Shown: positions 22,799 through 31,956 of the stretch, piece by piece
Layout: every line of letters starts with the position of its first letter
Numbering within the stretch: position 1 is the stretch's first letter
Virus record (IMG/VR): IMGVR_UViG_3300033145_000637
Location: 1-45,773 of that record
Source of the DNA: a virus
Length of the DNA stretch: 45,773 nucleotides
Reading direction: 5' to 3' (one strand)
Notes under the pieces: generated by a model
Database searches by the model: none
What the model was told of the DNA's origin: nothing
The model's input: the letters and a program-made list of their open reading frames with translations, nothing else
Translations under genes and position numbers: made by a program

Positions 22799-24423
22799 TT
22801 TGTGTTGACTGTCATATCGTCTACTGTGTCAATGTTAGCGTATATTCTGAAGTTTTTTATATACGCATCGTAACCACCTTCATTGTAAGCCATAAGATAT
22901 GCTTGAACTAAATCTCCCGGACTAACCGCAATATCATCTGAATAAGTTGTGTATGTTGTATCTTGGTCAGAATGTTCAGCACCAACGGCAACACCATTAA
23001 CATACACTCTTCCTTTTGTATAGTATGTACCGCTAGTAATATCATGTTTTAAGTCCATTTTTACTCTAACTGTTCCCAAGCGATTAACTCTTATTTCTTT
23101 TTTCTTTACATAAGTACCACCATCCTGTATTCGTTCTGTGTCAGCACTTTCTTTTAAGTTGTCAGAAACAACAAAACCTTGTAGTGTTGTTCCAATCGTT
23201 ATCGTATCTGTGCCATCATCGTTCACATCACCAGAAGTGTTGTTGTCATAACTATTTCCTGTAACTACATTTGCATCACAATTTGCATTGGCAACATTTA
23301 TTCCATATCCGCCATTATCCTCAAACACACAACCATTTATTATATTCCTATCAGCTGTTCCAGTTAATTTTATTCCATCACTTGAATTTCCCTTAATAGG
23401 ACAGTTGAGTATTGAAACATTATCGCAACCACTTACAAGTTCTATCCCATTTACACCATTTGATGCGGCGACTTGAACAATTCCTATTTCCTTGCAATCT
23501 GTAAGATTCATGCCATCACCAGTTGAGTTCATAAAGAATGAAGCTAAAAAGACAACCTTAGAACAACCACTCATTGTTATTCCATTTCCTCCTGCGTTTA
23601 TTCCTCCACTACTATTGAAAGATACATAATGACAATTAGTCATTTGTATGGCATCAGAAACCAAAGCAACATAATCAAAAGCATTTATTTGTATATTTTC
23701 AGAATCATCAATGTCAAGTGCTACCACTGATGCTTGAGTGTCAACATCAAAGAAAAATACTTCTCTTGCATATTGGATTTTAATACAAGCAGTTGCTGAA
23801 CCAGTTATTTTTAAGTTTGAAATTTTAACACCTTCTATTGGAGTGCATATAACATAAGTATCTCCTGACAAATCTGCTCCTGCATAAGCTGGCGATATTG
23901 TTAAGTGTGTTGTATCTGCAACAGCTGTTATCGGATAATAAAGCCCGCCTAACATTATAGACCTGCCAACCATTGCAGAAGTCCAAGTAGTGCCTGAACC
24001 AACAACAGCAGTAGCTCCATTTGTTACAGACACCGTTCCTGTGGTGTAAGCATTTGTGCCAACAGCTTTTATCTGATAAGCACCACTATTGAAATCAAGG
24101 GTGGTATTTTCTGCCGACTGACCAATCATTTCTATGTTGTTGTACCATGTTAGATGATTGGCAAGTTTATGTGTGCCATCTTTGAGATAAACTATTCCAC
24201 CCCCTGCATCATTGACCAGTTCAATGGCTTTCTGAATATCACCACCTACCTCTACTGTGACGCTTCTGCCTCCAATGAGAACATCTTGTAAAAATGTTTC
24301 TGTGCCTCCTGGAGTTTCTTGCTCGGAAATTGAAATCAATCCATCAGCAAAGTAAGTACCGATGTCGGCTCCGGCTCCGATGTTCATTTCCTCTACACTC
24401 AATTTTTGTTCTCTAGTAATCAT
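22795..24423 (-). CDS. Tailspike with parallel beta-helix
   Basis: This 542-residue protein has a short N-terminal attachment region and a pectate-lyase-like start (VGGDIQKAIELVNDAGGGIV, YLKDGTHKL). About ten rungs of Ile/Val-rich N-x-x-I repeats follow (GNGITMSGCSKVVF, GDGMNLTDCKEIGI, GVNGIELVSGCDNVSI, SDGIKLTGTADRNII), the pattern of a right-handed beta-helix. A C-terminal beta-sandwich-like region (about 440-542) may bind the receptor. Tailspikes of this fold bind and often cleave surface polysaccharide. Its start overlaps the hub stop by one base, consistent with the order hub then spike. Confidence 0.75.
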   Translation of the reverse strand: MITREQKLSVEEMNIGAGADIGTYFADGLISISEQETPGGTETFLQDVLIGGRSVTVEVGGDIQKAIELVNDAGGGIVYLKDGTHKLANHLTWYNNIEMIGQSAENTTLDFNSGAYQIKAVGTNAYTTGTVSVTNGATAVVGSGTTWTSAMVGRSIMLGGLYYPITAVADTTHLTISPAYAGADLSGDTYVICTPIEGVKISNLKITGSATACIKIQYAREVFFFDVDTQASVVALDIDDSENIQINAFDYVALVSDAIQMTNCHYVSFNSSGGINAGGNGITMSGCSKVVFLASFFMNSTGDGMNLTDCKEIGIVQVAASNGVNGIELVSGCDNVSILNCPIKGNSSDGIKLTGTADRNIINGCVFEDNGGYGINVANANCDANVVTGNSYDNNTSGDVNDDGTDTITIGTTLQGFVVSDNLKESADTERIQDGGTYVKKKEIRVNRLGTVRVKMDLKHDITSGTYYTKGRVYVNGVAVGAEHSDQDTTYTTYSDDIAVSPGDLVQAYLMAYNEGGYDAYIKNFRIYANIDTVDDMTVNTN

Positions 24424-25910
24424 TATGAATAAGTTGGTAAAACAAATACGTTGGGTAGTTCTATTTGCTTAATTGTGGCGCGCGCGCCCTTTTGATTTCC
24501 CACTAAACCAAACTCAAAATAATTTCCTCTGAGGGTTTTATCAAGTTTGATTTCAGTAATATCATCTTTAATTTCTTTATTAAAAACTATCCAGTCGCCT
24601 CCGTTCACTTTGACTCTGATTTTAGCGCCGATTGCATTTCTTGTACTGGCTACAATGTTTTCTCTGACCTCTTTAATTTCGTTGAACCCAAAATCTTCTT
24701 CCTGAGATGAGATTTGCCATGTAATAGGAGTATTGGATGGATAGTCATCATATATCCCACCCTTGTCTATTTCAATAACGTTACCATCGTCATCTCCCCC
24801 TACGATTGCATTATTCCCACTTCCATCTACATATGAAGAAAAGAACTTAAACTCAGTAGGATATGATCGCACACTCCATTGGTTCAAAATTCTATTCCAC
24901 CGGACCACGACATTTGTATAAGCGGTTCCGTCTACTGTTACATCTCCTATACTCCAGCCAAAAAATCTATCTGAAACAAAGCCTGAGATGTCACTCTCGT
25001 TTGCCACAGGAATAGCATCAATCCATTTCTTTATATTCTTAACTCTGTCGTGTGATATAGGAACTGGTCTGCCTCCATCTGTAATATAAAAACCTCGGGC
25101 GTTTTTAGAACTAGCTGAAAAGAATGCCACCAAGCCAGCACCATAAACTATACTCTCATGAGATGGTGTGCCTATGTTCACCAAACTTTCAGGGAAAGCA
25201 GAGCTGAAATTCCAACGTGTCATAGAGCGCTCTTTAAATATCAAAAGGTATCCGGGAACTTTGCCGATGCCTTTAAGTCCACCTCCGCCATCTTCGGGTT
25301 CTATGTCTACATTTCCATTTCCACTTGTCCATGATACTGCACCACCTGAGATAACCGAGGAATAATAAAGTCTGTCTGGCTCTGCTGTGTCTCCCAGCAA
25401 ATAAACACGACTCTTCCATTCAATTCCGATACTACACTTATTACTTCCGGGAATATTACCTAAATCAAACACTCCGGCTGTAGTTATCCACGCCGCTCCA
25501 TTCCATGCTTTCTCTGCATCTGTTCCGTTTAATCTCAGACACTCGTCTCCAAAAGTAACAAATCTAGTTTTCAAATCCTTGGTGTCGTCCGCTAGAGATT
25601 TGGTTCCAGCTTCTACGTCATATATATCACTGTTCGTTCCGTCTGAAACTACTGCGAATAGTTTGTGTCCTGCGCCGACTGAGTCCCTGAAGTTGTGGAG
25701 TCCTAAAATTGGTTTATTATTTACAAGCTGGGCATTTATAATCCCTGTACCCAATCTTCCCTTAGCGCTTCCAAGCTCTTCATCAAAGTCCACGTTCATA
25801 CCAATCTTGACTGAATCGTCTGGAATCAAAGACTCATTAAAATTAGTTACCATTGCAGAGAAAAATGATTTGATGAATTGGGGTTCAAGTTGTAGTTCTT
25901 GCTTTGGCAT
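24423..25910 (-). CDS. Tail hub / P22 gp10-like protein
   Basis: This 495-residue beta-rich protein contains propeller-like repeats (LGLHNFRDSVG, HKLFAVVSDG, CLRLNGTDAEKAWNGAAW, RVYLLGDTAEPDRLYYSS, GYLLIFKERSMTRW, DRFFGWSIGDV, NAIVGGDDDGNVI). Length and repeat style resemble the P22 gp10 family of packaged-DNA stabilising or tail-hub proteins, which close the portal channel. It lies between the adaptor and the tailspike genes. The mini-gene at 25910-25948 immediately precedes it (TAATG). Confidence 0.65.
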   Translation of the reverse strand: MPKQELQLEPQFIKSFFSAMVTNFNESLIPDDSVKIGMNVDFDEELGSAKGRLGTGIINAQLVNNKPILGLHNFRDSVGAGHKLFAVVSDGTNSDIYDVEAGTKSLADDTKDLKTRFVTFGDECLRLNGTDAEKAWNGAAWITTAGVFDLGNIPGSNKCSIGIEWKSRVYLLGDTAEPDRLYYSSVISGGAVSWTSGNGNVDIEPEDGGGGLKGIGKVPGYLLIFKERSMTRWNFSSAFPESLVNIGTPSHESIVYGAGLVAFFSASSKNARGFYITDGGRPVPISHDRVKNIKKWIDAIPVANESDISGFVSDRFFGWSIGDVTVDGTAYTNVVVRWNRILNQWSVRSYPTEFKFFSSYVDGSGNNAIVGGDDDGNVIEIDKGGIYDDYPSNTPITWQISSQEEDFGFNEIKEVRENIVASTRNAIGAKIRVKVNGGDWIVFNKEIKDDITEIKLDKTLRGNYFEFGLVGNQKGARATIKQIELPNVFVLPTYS

Positions 25911-25948
25911 TATTTCTTCTTCTTTTTCTTGTATTTACTTTTTGGCAT
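25910..25948 (-). CDS. Mini-gene, basic 12-residue peptide
   Basis: The frame MPKSKYKKKKKK sits exactly in the gap between the adaptor and the hub genes. Its ATG lies one base after the adaptor TAG and its TAA overlaps the hub ATG (TAATG). It may encode a functional basic peptide or simply carry ribosomes across the gap. The fit of both ends supports translation, but the length gives no independent proof. Confidence 0.4.
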   Translation of the reverse strand: MPKSKYKKKKKK

Positions 25949-25949
25949 A

Positions 25950-27365
25950 CTAGTATGTGATACGATTTAATTTAGGTTTACGCTTATATTTAAAACCTCT
26001 ACCCTTTGTTTTTATTGCATCGTTTAATTTATCTTTAAATGAAAGGAACCATCCGTCTGTGTGATTAAGGTTGCCTTCGTTCTTGGCCAACATTTTAATT
26101 CTCCATGTAAGATAATCTGTAAGCATGTCAAACCTCTGATAATCAATTGTGTCACCAGTAGAATCCGGAGCAGTGCAAACTATAAAGTAGTCAAGATAGA
26201 CTGCTTTGTTGTCATACTTGTCATCAGCTATTGGCCAGAACTCTAACTGACTATTGCGAACCGTGAATTGTGTAGGCTGTCCCACTTGTTCGCCATGATG
26301 AACCTTGGTATCAACAGGAATAGTTACTGTGATAGAGCCTGTGCCGGAAGCTGGAACGCCTGTCAATACACCTGCGGTAGCGCTCCGTGTGACCCCCGTG
26401 TAAGTAATTGTGTACTTGGTACCTGAAATATAAACACTGACCGAACCCGAGTCCGCAAAATCGTAAGAGTTGTCTATTTCAAGCGTTGTGTCGCCAGAAC
26501 TGGCCTGTGTGCGCACATCTGTGAAGATATGACCTCCTACCACTCTATCCTCCCATTCAACAGGGTCCCTATAAATAAGATTAGAATCACTGCCAATTCT
26601 CATGGCGAGAATAGATTTATTGGTTTCGTTATCATAAATATCGGTTGGCATCGTGATTATGTTTTCTCCGTGGACTGTGTAGTCAATTTTTGTGTTCATT
26701 TTCTGATGTTCTGGCCACCTCATCTGCTTGCCTTGAATATAATTAATGCCGTCCTTGATTAGCCTTATGCATCCCGCGAGGGTTACTTTTTCAGAAAAAT
26801 CAATCCCTGGTAAATTTAAGAAAGCCTGTTCAATCATGTATCCGACTGAGTCTTGTGTCCATCCTCCATAAGGTAGAGCATCACAGTATTCGCTGAAAGT
26901 GTTTCCAATAGTTTCTTTGAATCGTGCAAAGTAGAATCCAGTAGTCTTAGAAGTTTCATCATAAACCTTTTCAAGAACATCAGGATCAAGAGTTTCTGTG
27001 GCTAGAACTGATTTACTTCCTGTAGCTGTAGTAGCATGAGAATACTCTACTGAATCAAAAAGAATCACCCTGACCTTAGTGCCGGCAGGATGAGCATAAA
27101 CAGTATTAGAAAGAAACGTAATGGTTGAACCTGATGGAGCTGTTGATCCATGAGTTTTTATAATCTCTGAATCTTCTGCACCAAGTTCTCCTATCAAAAG
27201 GACTTGGTCAATAGCAAAACCCTTGATTGATTTTACTGTGCAAGTGCCACTAGCGGCCGCGAGGTCTGCGTTTAATACTGTTTCTTCTACTGCGTTTTCT
27301 ACTATATTCTGCTGTCGGACTTTTAACTGCTCATTTTCGTGTTGTAAATAAGGAGTCAATAACAT
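25950..27365 (-). CDS. Head-tail adaptor-like structural protein
   Basis: This 471-residue protein has a short helical N-terminus, beta-rich inserts (ASSGDTTLEIDNSYDFADSG and similar, about 285-350) and a C-terminal helical part (YQRFDMLTDYLTWRIKMLAK). Long helical segments around a beta-rich insert suggest a connector or neck protein. The position after the capsid genes and before the hub supports an adaptor. It is much larger than P22 gp4, so the match is by context, not by length. Confidence 0.5.
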   Translation of the reverse strand: MLLTPYLQHENEQLKVRQQNIVENAVEETVLNADLAAASGTCTVKSIKGFAIDQVLLIGELGAEDSEIIKTHGSTAPSGSTITFLSNTVYAHPAGTKVRVILFDSVEYSHATTATGSKSVLATETLDPDVLEKVYDETSKTTGFYFARFKETIGNTFSEYCDALPYGGWTQDSVGYMIEQAFLNLPGIDFSEKVTLAGCIRLIKDGINYIQGKQMRWPEHQKMNTKIDYTVHGENIITMPTDIYDNETNKSILAMRIGSDSNLIYRDPVEWEDRVVGGHIFTDVRTQASSGDTTLEIDNSYDFADSGSVSVYISGTKYTITYTGVTRSATAGVLTGVPASGTGSITVTIPVDTKVHHGEQVGQPTQFTVRNSQLEFWPIADDKYDNKAVYLDYFIVCTAPDSTGDTIDYQRFDMLTDYLTWRIKMLAKNEGNLNHTDGWFLSFKDKLNDAIKTKGRGFKYKRKPKLNRITY

Positions 27366-27367
27366 GT

Positions 27368-27901
27368 TTAATATGAAATAAGTGCTTTACAAGTATGCTC
27401 ACCATCGGTTGCTTCAACTACACCACACCTGATGTATTTGATGGCATCGTTTGCCGTATCCATTGAATACATCTCGGTTGTAGTACCAGCTAATGCTGAT
27501 GAAACATTAACTCTTGTAATATCCTGTGAATTGCTATTCGTTACGTTATCAACCAGTTTGTTATACCAGACCCAATTTGTTCCATCCTCGGAAACTTCAA
27601 CACCGAAAGTTGAACTGCCTGAGTTTCCCTGTCCAGTAGTATCACCTCTAGAGAAGTACCATGTAATTTTCTTGGCTCCTGCCACAAAAATTGCTGACGG
27701 ATTTGTAGAAGTGGATGTGGTGGTTGTAGCATTTAAGAAAGTTTCTACTTTATATGATCCACCAGGATAGTATCCACGTTCGAGATATCCTCCAACAGAC
27801 ACCTCTTCATTAATGGTTTTTGGCTGACCAAGTGAGTAAGCGATAAAACCTAACTCAAGAACTATGATTATTAACAAAATTGTGATAAAACCTTTTTTCA
27901 T
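27368..27901 (-). CDS. Membrane-anchored or secreted beta protein
   Basis: From the ATG at 27901 the protein has 177 residues. It begins MKKGFITILLIIIVLELGFI, a signal peptide or anchor, followed by a Ser/Thr-rich beta domain with VEVSEDGTNWVWYNKLV and a late CGVVEATDGEHTC, which could form a disulfide. The upstream AGAGAAAG favours this start over the one at 27943. Export signals are unexpected between capsid and tail genes. It is coupled by position to the signal-peptide protein at 27986-29092. Confidence 0.6.
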   Translation of the reverse strand: MKKGFITILLIIIVLELGFIAYSLGQPKTINEEVSVGGYLERGYYPGGSYKVETFLNATTTTSTSTNPSAIFVAGAKKITWYFSRGDTTGQGNSGSSTFGVEVSEDGTNWVWYNKLVDNVTNSNSQDITRVNVSSALAGTTTEMYSMDTANDAIKYIRCGVVEATDGEHTCKALISY

Positions 27902-27929
27902 ATTTACTTTCTCTTTTAAATTATTAATG

Positions 27930-27987
27930 AGATTAAATCTCATCCCTGTGGCCAGTCACAAGCAAGCCACAGAGGAAAATTTAATCT
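27930..27987. repeat. Two-part hairpin between two surface-protein genes
   Basis: AGATTAAAT (27930-27938) pairs with ATTTAATCT (27979-27987), and inside it CTGTGGC (27946-27952) pairs with GCCACAG (27966-27972). Both stems are perfect and nested. No U-run follows on either strand, so a standard terminator is unlikely. It overlaps the stop of the upstream gene and may stabilise or divide the mRNA. Confidence 0.5.
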
Positions 27988-29092
27988 AGCTTGGGTCTGT
28001 GCAAAGCAATTTAGATGCTGTTTCTCCGCGAGAATTGAGAATATTCCAATTTGTTCCATCGGAAATAAGCTCAACAAAATCTCCTATCTGTTCTCCATCA
28101 TACACAAATTCAATCTTATCTTCTCCTGAACAAGCGACAATCGCGTCATTCACAAAGAGAGAACCATTTATATTGTCCCCCTCTGCTGATACGATACTGT
28201 AATTAGCAGTATCAAACGCGGCTTGAACGCTGAACGTGAATATTTGGCCAACAGTTGATACCGCAGGAAGCGTTGTCGTTGCTCCTGTAGTTTTAAGAAA
28301 GTTTATTTGCCCACTGTCTGCCGCTGTCAATGTGTCGTCATAAGCAGAAGTAGTTGAAACTCTGTAAGCAGATAAAGTTCCCGTAACAAACACATCTCCA
28401 CCAGTCGGAGCAAATGTGAAGTCGCCATCCCTGTCTAATATCATGTCATCGGTATTGAACAAGAAATCTCCACTGTCAAACTCAGCTACAACAGACAATG
28501 TATATCCATCGTCTAGCTTCTGTAAAAACTGAGTAGAAAATTCTATTGACGTAGAAGCCGTGTCATCCATTATCGTCAGAATTTCAAACGAAGATGTCGC
28601 TGTTCCGCTGTCGTCCTCCATCCATTGAGTCAAGATTGTACTTTGCCATCCATCCTCCATAATCAAGCCACTGCTGTCTGTATCAATTAGAGTTAGTAAT
28701 GTAGTGTCTGTGCTTGAAGCTGCGTCGGAAGTGATACTTACAATACCATCGCTCATTGTGAAATCCCCAAGAGTAACAGTCAAATCAGTTCCTACTGTCA
28801 AAGCGCCTGTTAGAGAAACAGCGCCGGTCAAAGTAGTAGCGCCGGTAACAGATAACGTCCCACTCATCTCAACATCAGATGTGATATGAGAAACACCCCC
28901 AATGCCATCCTCTTCATACACATCTTCATACCCCTGATAAACAGGTGGCAAGAAAATGGGCTGGATATAGTAAGGCATTATCTGCGGTTCTGCATCGTAG
29001 ACAGTCTTAGAAGCGACAGCAGAGCTGATAAATCCACCAATCACTAGCGTTAGTACAACTGTTGCGAGAATAATATAACTTTTTTTGCTCAT
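27986..29092 (-). CDS. Secreted repeat protein, fibre-like
   Basis: From the ATG at 29092 the protein has 368 residues. It starts with a clear signal peptide (MSKKSYIILATVVLTLVIGG, cleavage likely after SAVASK or nearby). Short beta repeats follow (SGTLSVTGATTLTGAVSLTG, ALTVGTDLTV), then Asp/Thr-rich segments and a C-terminal domain (NGSLFVNDAIVACSGEDK, TNWNILNSRG) as in fibre or surface proteins. The start at 29092 follows the upstream stop by four bases; the longer frame from 29164 would bury the signal peptide. A Sec signal in the capsid block is odd for a virion protein. Confidence 0.65.
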   Translation of the reverse strand: MSKKSYIILATVVLTLVIGGFISSAVASKTVYDAEPQIMPYYIQPIFLPPVYQGYEDVYEEDGIGGVSHITSDVEMSGTLSVTGATTLTGAVSLTGALTVGTDLTVTLGDFTMSDGIVSITSDAASSTDTTLLTLIDTDSSGLIMEDGWQSTILTQWMEDDSGTATSSFEILTIMDDTASTSIEFSTQFLQKLDDGYTLSVVAEFDSGDFLFNTDDMILDRDGDFTFAPTGGDVFVTGTLSAYRVSTTSAYDDTLTAADSGQINFLKTTGATTTLPAVSTVGQIFTFSVQAAFDTANYSIVSAEGDNINGSLFVNDAIVACSGEDKIEFVYDGEQIGDFVELISDGTNWNILNSRGETASKLLCTDPS

Positions 29093-29096
29093 GTGA

Positions 29097-29603
29097 TTAT
29101 TTTTTGGATTTTGACTCCTTAGCTGTTGAATGCTTACCTTCAGGAATCGTCCTGGCGGCGACATTCTTAAGCTTCGTTTCGCGTTTTTCTTTTACCTCTT
29201 TGGCTTTTTTGGCATCTTTCTTTTTCTGAGATTCTCTTATCTTATCTTCTCTTTCGGTAGCACCCTTGTTATTCTTGACTACTTTGAGTTTAGACTCTTC
29301 CACCTTAATGAGATTAGCGAGAACATCTCGCGGAGTCTCAGCAGTGAAATCAATCTTCAACCCTTTCGCCAATTTCTCAAGTTCTACCATTGGCTTCCTG
29401 TTTAAAGGAGCGCCTTTATCCTCTTCTTTCTTGAGTGCAGTCTCGTAAGCTTTCAAGGTTACAATACCATCACGAACATAATCCGCAGGGATTTTTAGTT
29501 CACGAATAGCATGGTTGTCCTCGTCACTCCAAGGTACACCAATGTCTTTGCATCTGTTCTTAGTTTTCAGACTTGCCCAAGGCAATGTCGTTGGTTTACG
29601 CAT
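29097..29603 (-). CDS. Basic structural or neck protein candidate
   Basis: This 168-residue protein has an N-terminal helical part (ELKIPADYVRDGIVTLKAYE), a short SAP/HeH-like helix pair (VELEKLAKGLKIDFTAETPR) and a very Lys-rich tail from about residue 105. It follows the major capsid gene, where short neck or completion proteins are often found. The basic tail suggests contact with DNA. No family can be named with confidence. Confidence 0.5.
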   Translation of the reverse strand: MRKPTTLPWASLKTKNRCKDIGVPWSDEDNHAIRELKIPADYVRDGIVTLKAYETALKKEEDKGAPLNRKPMVELEKLAKGLKIDFTAETPRDVLANLIKVEESKLKVVKNNKGATEREDKIRESQKKKDAKKAKEVKEKRETKLKNVAARTIPEGKHSTAKESKSKK

Positions 29604-29635
29604 GTCAAAATTAAATTAATAATAAATCAGAAACT

Positions 29636-30613
29636 TTAGGAGTTGTCTCCTTTGGCTCCAGCAATATAAGCAGGATGACCAATTCCTACTGTATAAAAGA
29701 AGTCACAAGAGTATGACCAGTTTTTGTTCTCATAAGCCTGATCAGGAGCGTCTAACGTTGGTCGTTCTGCAAACTTAGCCTGCAAAGACTCACCCACCTT
29801 TTTACTTTCAGTCATGAACCAATAAGCATCTGTGTCAGTACCTTGACCACTAGTGTCAAGTCTTTCCCAAACGATTATGCTCTTAATCTTTCCTTTCAGG
29901 TTGTTTATGTCGTTGTCCATCGAGCCTTGTAGCAAGTTGGAGTAAACGATTCGTTCTGCTATATCTTCGTTGTCTTGGCTAACTATTAAGGTGTCAAGCT
30001 TAACAGGTCTAATAATGCCATCTGCGCCTTTGTGTCCACGCCTCAATGCGCGAGTCGCAATAATGGCGGCCCTCGATATTGCAGGGTTAGTGTTCGTACC
30101 GTCAGTTATAATGTTTGTGTAGGTCTCTGAACCAACATTGTAATCGTGACCGGAATTAAACAAAGTTTTTGCATTAGGGCCAACAGAAGTAACTGTACCT
30201 CCGAACACGTCAGTATAACTAGATGACCATCCATTCAAAAGAACGTCTGCAAAACTCTGGTCAATTTTGCTGAAAGCATCATCAACTAAAGTTTTAGGAA
30301 GCTGTTCAATCTTTCCGAATAGATCGAACTTCCTCATCTCTTTTGTGACATCAAACAAGCCACCAAAATACCTCTGTGTCCAGATTATGGAATCACCCTC
30401 GTTAGAGTTGATGCTTGGTAGGTCTTGACCAGGGGTTACCTCTTCAATACCCTCCACTCCATGAATCATCTGGTACTCATAGCTTCTGCGATTAGTGTCC
30501 TTTACACTAAAAATCTTGAGTCCCTGCATATCTGCGATAGCATCTTCAGCGGACTCATTGAAAATCTCTTCGAGATCATCAGTAAGGGCTGGAAAATCTG
30601 ATTGAGTAATCAT
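29636..30613 (-). CDS. Major capsid protein (Mu gpT-like, HK97 fold)
   Basis: This 325-residue protein has the pattern of Mu-type major head subunits: an N-terminal helix (LTDDLEEIFNESAED), then YFGGLFDVTKEMRKFDLFG, an A-domain segment KTLFNSGHDYN, ISRAAIIATRALRRG and KLDTLIVSQDNEDIAERI. The C-terminus (NWSYSCDFFYTVGIGHPAY) ends in the usual strands. No protease domain is fused. The gene order scaffold, decoration, capsid fits a tailed-phage head block. Context and length are right. Confidence 0.8.
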   Translation of the reverse strand: MITQSDFPALTDDLEEIFNESAEDAIADMQGLKIFSVKDTNRRSYEYQMIHGVEGIEEVTPGQDLPSINSNEGDSIIWTQRYFGGLFDVTKEMRKFDLFGKIEQLPKTLVDDAFSKIDQSFADVLLNGWSSSYTDVFGGTVTSVGPNAKTLFNSGHDYNVGSETYTNIITDGTNTNPAISRAAIIATRALRRGHKGADGIIRPVKLDTLIVSQDNEDIAERIVYSNLLQGSMDNDINNLKGKIKSIIVWERLDTSGQGTDTDAYWFMTESKKVGESLQAKFAERPTLDAPDQAYENKNWSYSCDFFYTVGIGHPAYIAGAKGDNS

Positions 30614-30688
30614 AGATTAATAAAAAATGAATTATAAAGATTTGCTTCTTTATGCTTCTTTTTTTATTTGCTTCTTCTATTTGCTTGC
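30614..30688 (-). repeat. Short gap with repeated GAAGCAWA units
   Basis: The 75-base gap between the decoration and capsid genes contains three or four copies of AAGCAAAT or GAAGCAWA in the minus-strand RNA, plus AT-rich sequence before the capsid ATG. No frame or terminator is evident. It may be a leader that improves capsid translation. Confidence 0.35.
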
Positions 30689-31099
30689 TTAGCTCAATGT
30701 ACCTTCGTACTGAGTAAACCTTCCGTAAACCTCTTTGTTAGCAACCGCACCACGAATGGCTCGGATGTAAAAAGCATCAACAGAAGAAGAACTCTCGTTC
30801 AGGGTGTCGTGATCTGTAAGATCAGCGAACGTACCAACGTCAGTTGTCGTTGGGCTGGCATTACAATCAGCAATGAACTCAACATCTTCAGTTGCAAGAA
30901 CCAAAAGCTTTTCTTTTGCTGAAGTAGATACCTGTGCCTCCATAGCGACATAGGGAACAAAAGCAGTTGAAGATGTTGCGCGTTGGTACAAACCATTGCC
31001 ATCTTCTGCCAAAGCATCATACTTGGCCACGGTAGTTGTGGCAGCTTGGCTTACTTTTGATAACTTGCCCTTGTCGTAACGTATTGGTTTAAAACCCAT
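30689..31099 (-). CDS. Head decoration / stabilisation protein
   Basis: This 136-residue protein is Ala/Ser/Thr-rich and beta-rich (TTTVAKYDALAEDGNGLYQR, AFVPYVAMEAQVST). It has the overall look of small head proteins that follow the scaffold gene and precede the capsid gene, such as the DUF2190-like decoration proteins. No membrane segment or enzyme motif. The assignment rests on position and composition. Confidence 0.6.
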   Translation of the reverse strand: MGFKPIRYDKGKLSKVSQAATTTVAKYDALAEDGNGLYQRATSSTAFVPYVAMEAQVSTSAKEKLLVLATEDVEFIADCNASPTTTDVGTFADLTDHDTLNESSSSVDAFYIRAIRGAVANKEVYGRFTQYEGTLS

Positions 31100-31101
31100 G
31101 A

Positions 31102-31190
31102 TATTTTTTGGGGTGGGAAGCGCGCTACTTTCGTAGGGGCTGAACGGACTAAGTCCAACTTAACGCAGTCCCAAAAACTGTTAAAAGGGT
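31102..31190 (-). promoter_or_regulatory. Structured leader before the decoration gene
   Basis: The minus-strand RNA between scaffold and decoration genes has a GNRA-type hairpin CTAC-GAAA-GTAG (31136-31125), a palindrome GGACTTAGTCC (31156-31146) and a possible stem AACAGT/ACTG near 31180-31165. The region is richer in G and C than its surroundings. It may control the high expression of head proteins, or act as an RNA processing site. Confidence 0.4.
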
Positions 31191-31194
31191 TTGC

Positions 31195-31902
31195 TTACTT
31201 CTCTTTTTTTTCTTTTTTCTTGGTCCTATCAGTTTTGTACCAAGTGTCCATAGACTCGTCACCTTTCAAAATATTACGTTTACCTGTGCTCTTCTTGGTT
31301 TTGCCAGATGCACCTCCTCCGGTACCTCCGTCTGCACCAAGTTCACGCTTTGCATCCTTGTCAGTATCTGTCTTAACGCCACCTGTGCGCCTTTTCCAAA
31401 CTGTGTGAGCATCAAAGATAGATTCAACAATTCCACCAACCGACTTACGATTAGCAGACTGGTTGAAAAATGGAATAATGTCATCCCAATTATCATTGAT
31501 TTCACTCTTGATTGCTTTGAGTTTATCAGAATCTTTACTTTTAGGAGTAGTGGCCTGCGTTATTGCAGTATCCTCATTGTCCTTATAAAAATCCTTTTTG
31601 GTAATAAACCCAGATTCATCTTTCTCTTCTGGTTTTTCCTTATTAGAATGTTTACGAGCCTTACGAGTTTGTCGTTTAGATTTTTTCAAATCTTTTTTAA
31701 GCTTGGCAAGCTCCGACTGTTTTATAGTGACATCCTCGTCATCGTCACTCGAAGAATCTTCATCGTCATCAGAAGTATCATCAGTTGAGTCATCTTCCGT
31801 AGAAGTATCCTCATCTTCAGTTTCTTCATCCTCGACTTCTTCTTCAATTTCCGATTCATCTTTTTCCTCTTTATCGGCAAAGAGTATTTTTTTTGCTCCC
31901 AT
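31195..31902 (-). CDS. Scaffold-like acidic protein
   Basis: This 235-residue protein has a very acidic N-terminal third (long Glu/Asp/Ser/Thr stretch at about 10-60), then basic helical parts (KSKRQTRKARKHSNKEKPEE) and a Lys-rich end. High charge, predicted helices, low complexity and the position just upstream of decoration and capsid genes are typical of head scaffold proteins. There is no protease motif. Confidence 0.65.
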   Translation of the reverse strand: MGAKKILFADKEEKDESEIEEEVEDEETEDEDTSTEDDSTDDTSDDDEDSSSDDDEDVTIKQSELAKLKKDLKKSKRQTRKARKHSNKEKPEEKDESGFITKKDFYKDNEDTAITQATTPKSKDSDKLKAIKSEINDNWDDIIPFFNQSANRKSVGGIVESIFDAHTVWKRRTGGVKTDTDKDAKRELGADGGTGGGASGKTKKSTGKRNILKGDESMDTWYKTDRTKKKEKKEK

Positions 31903-31956
31903 GTTTTTTTGGTTGGTTTTGTGTAGCCAGCCAACTACTGACTTTCAAAATAATAA

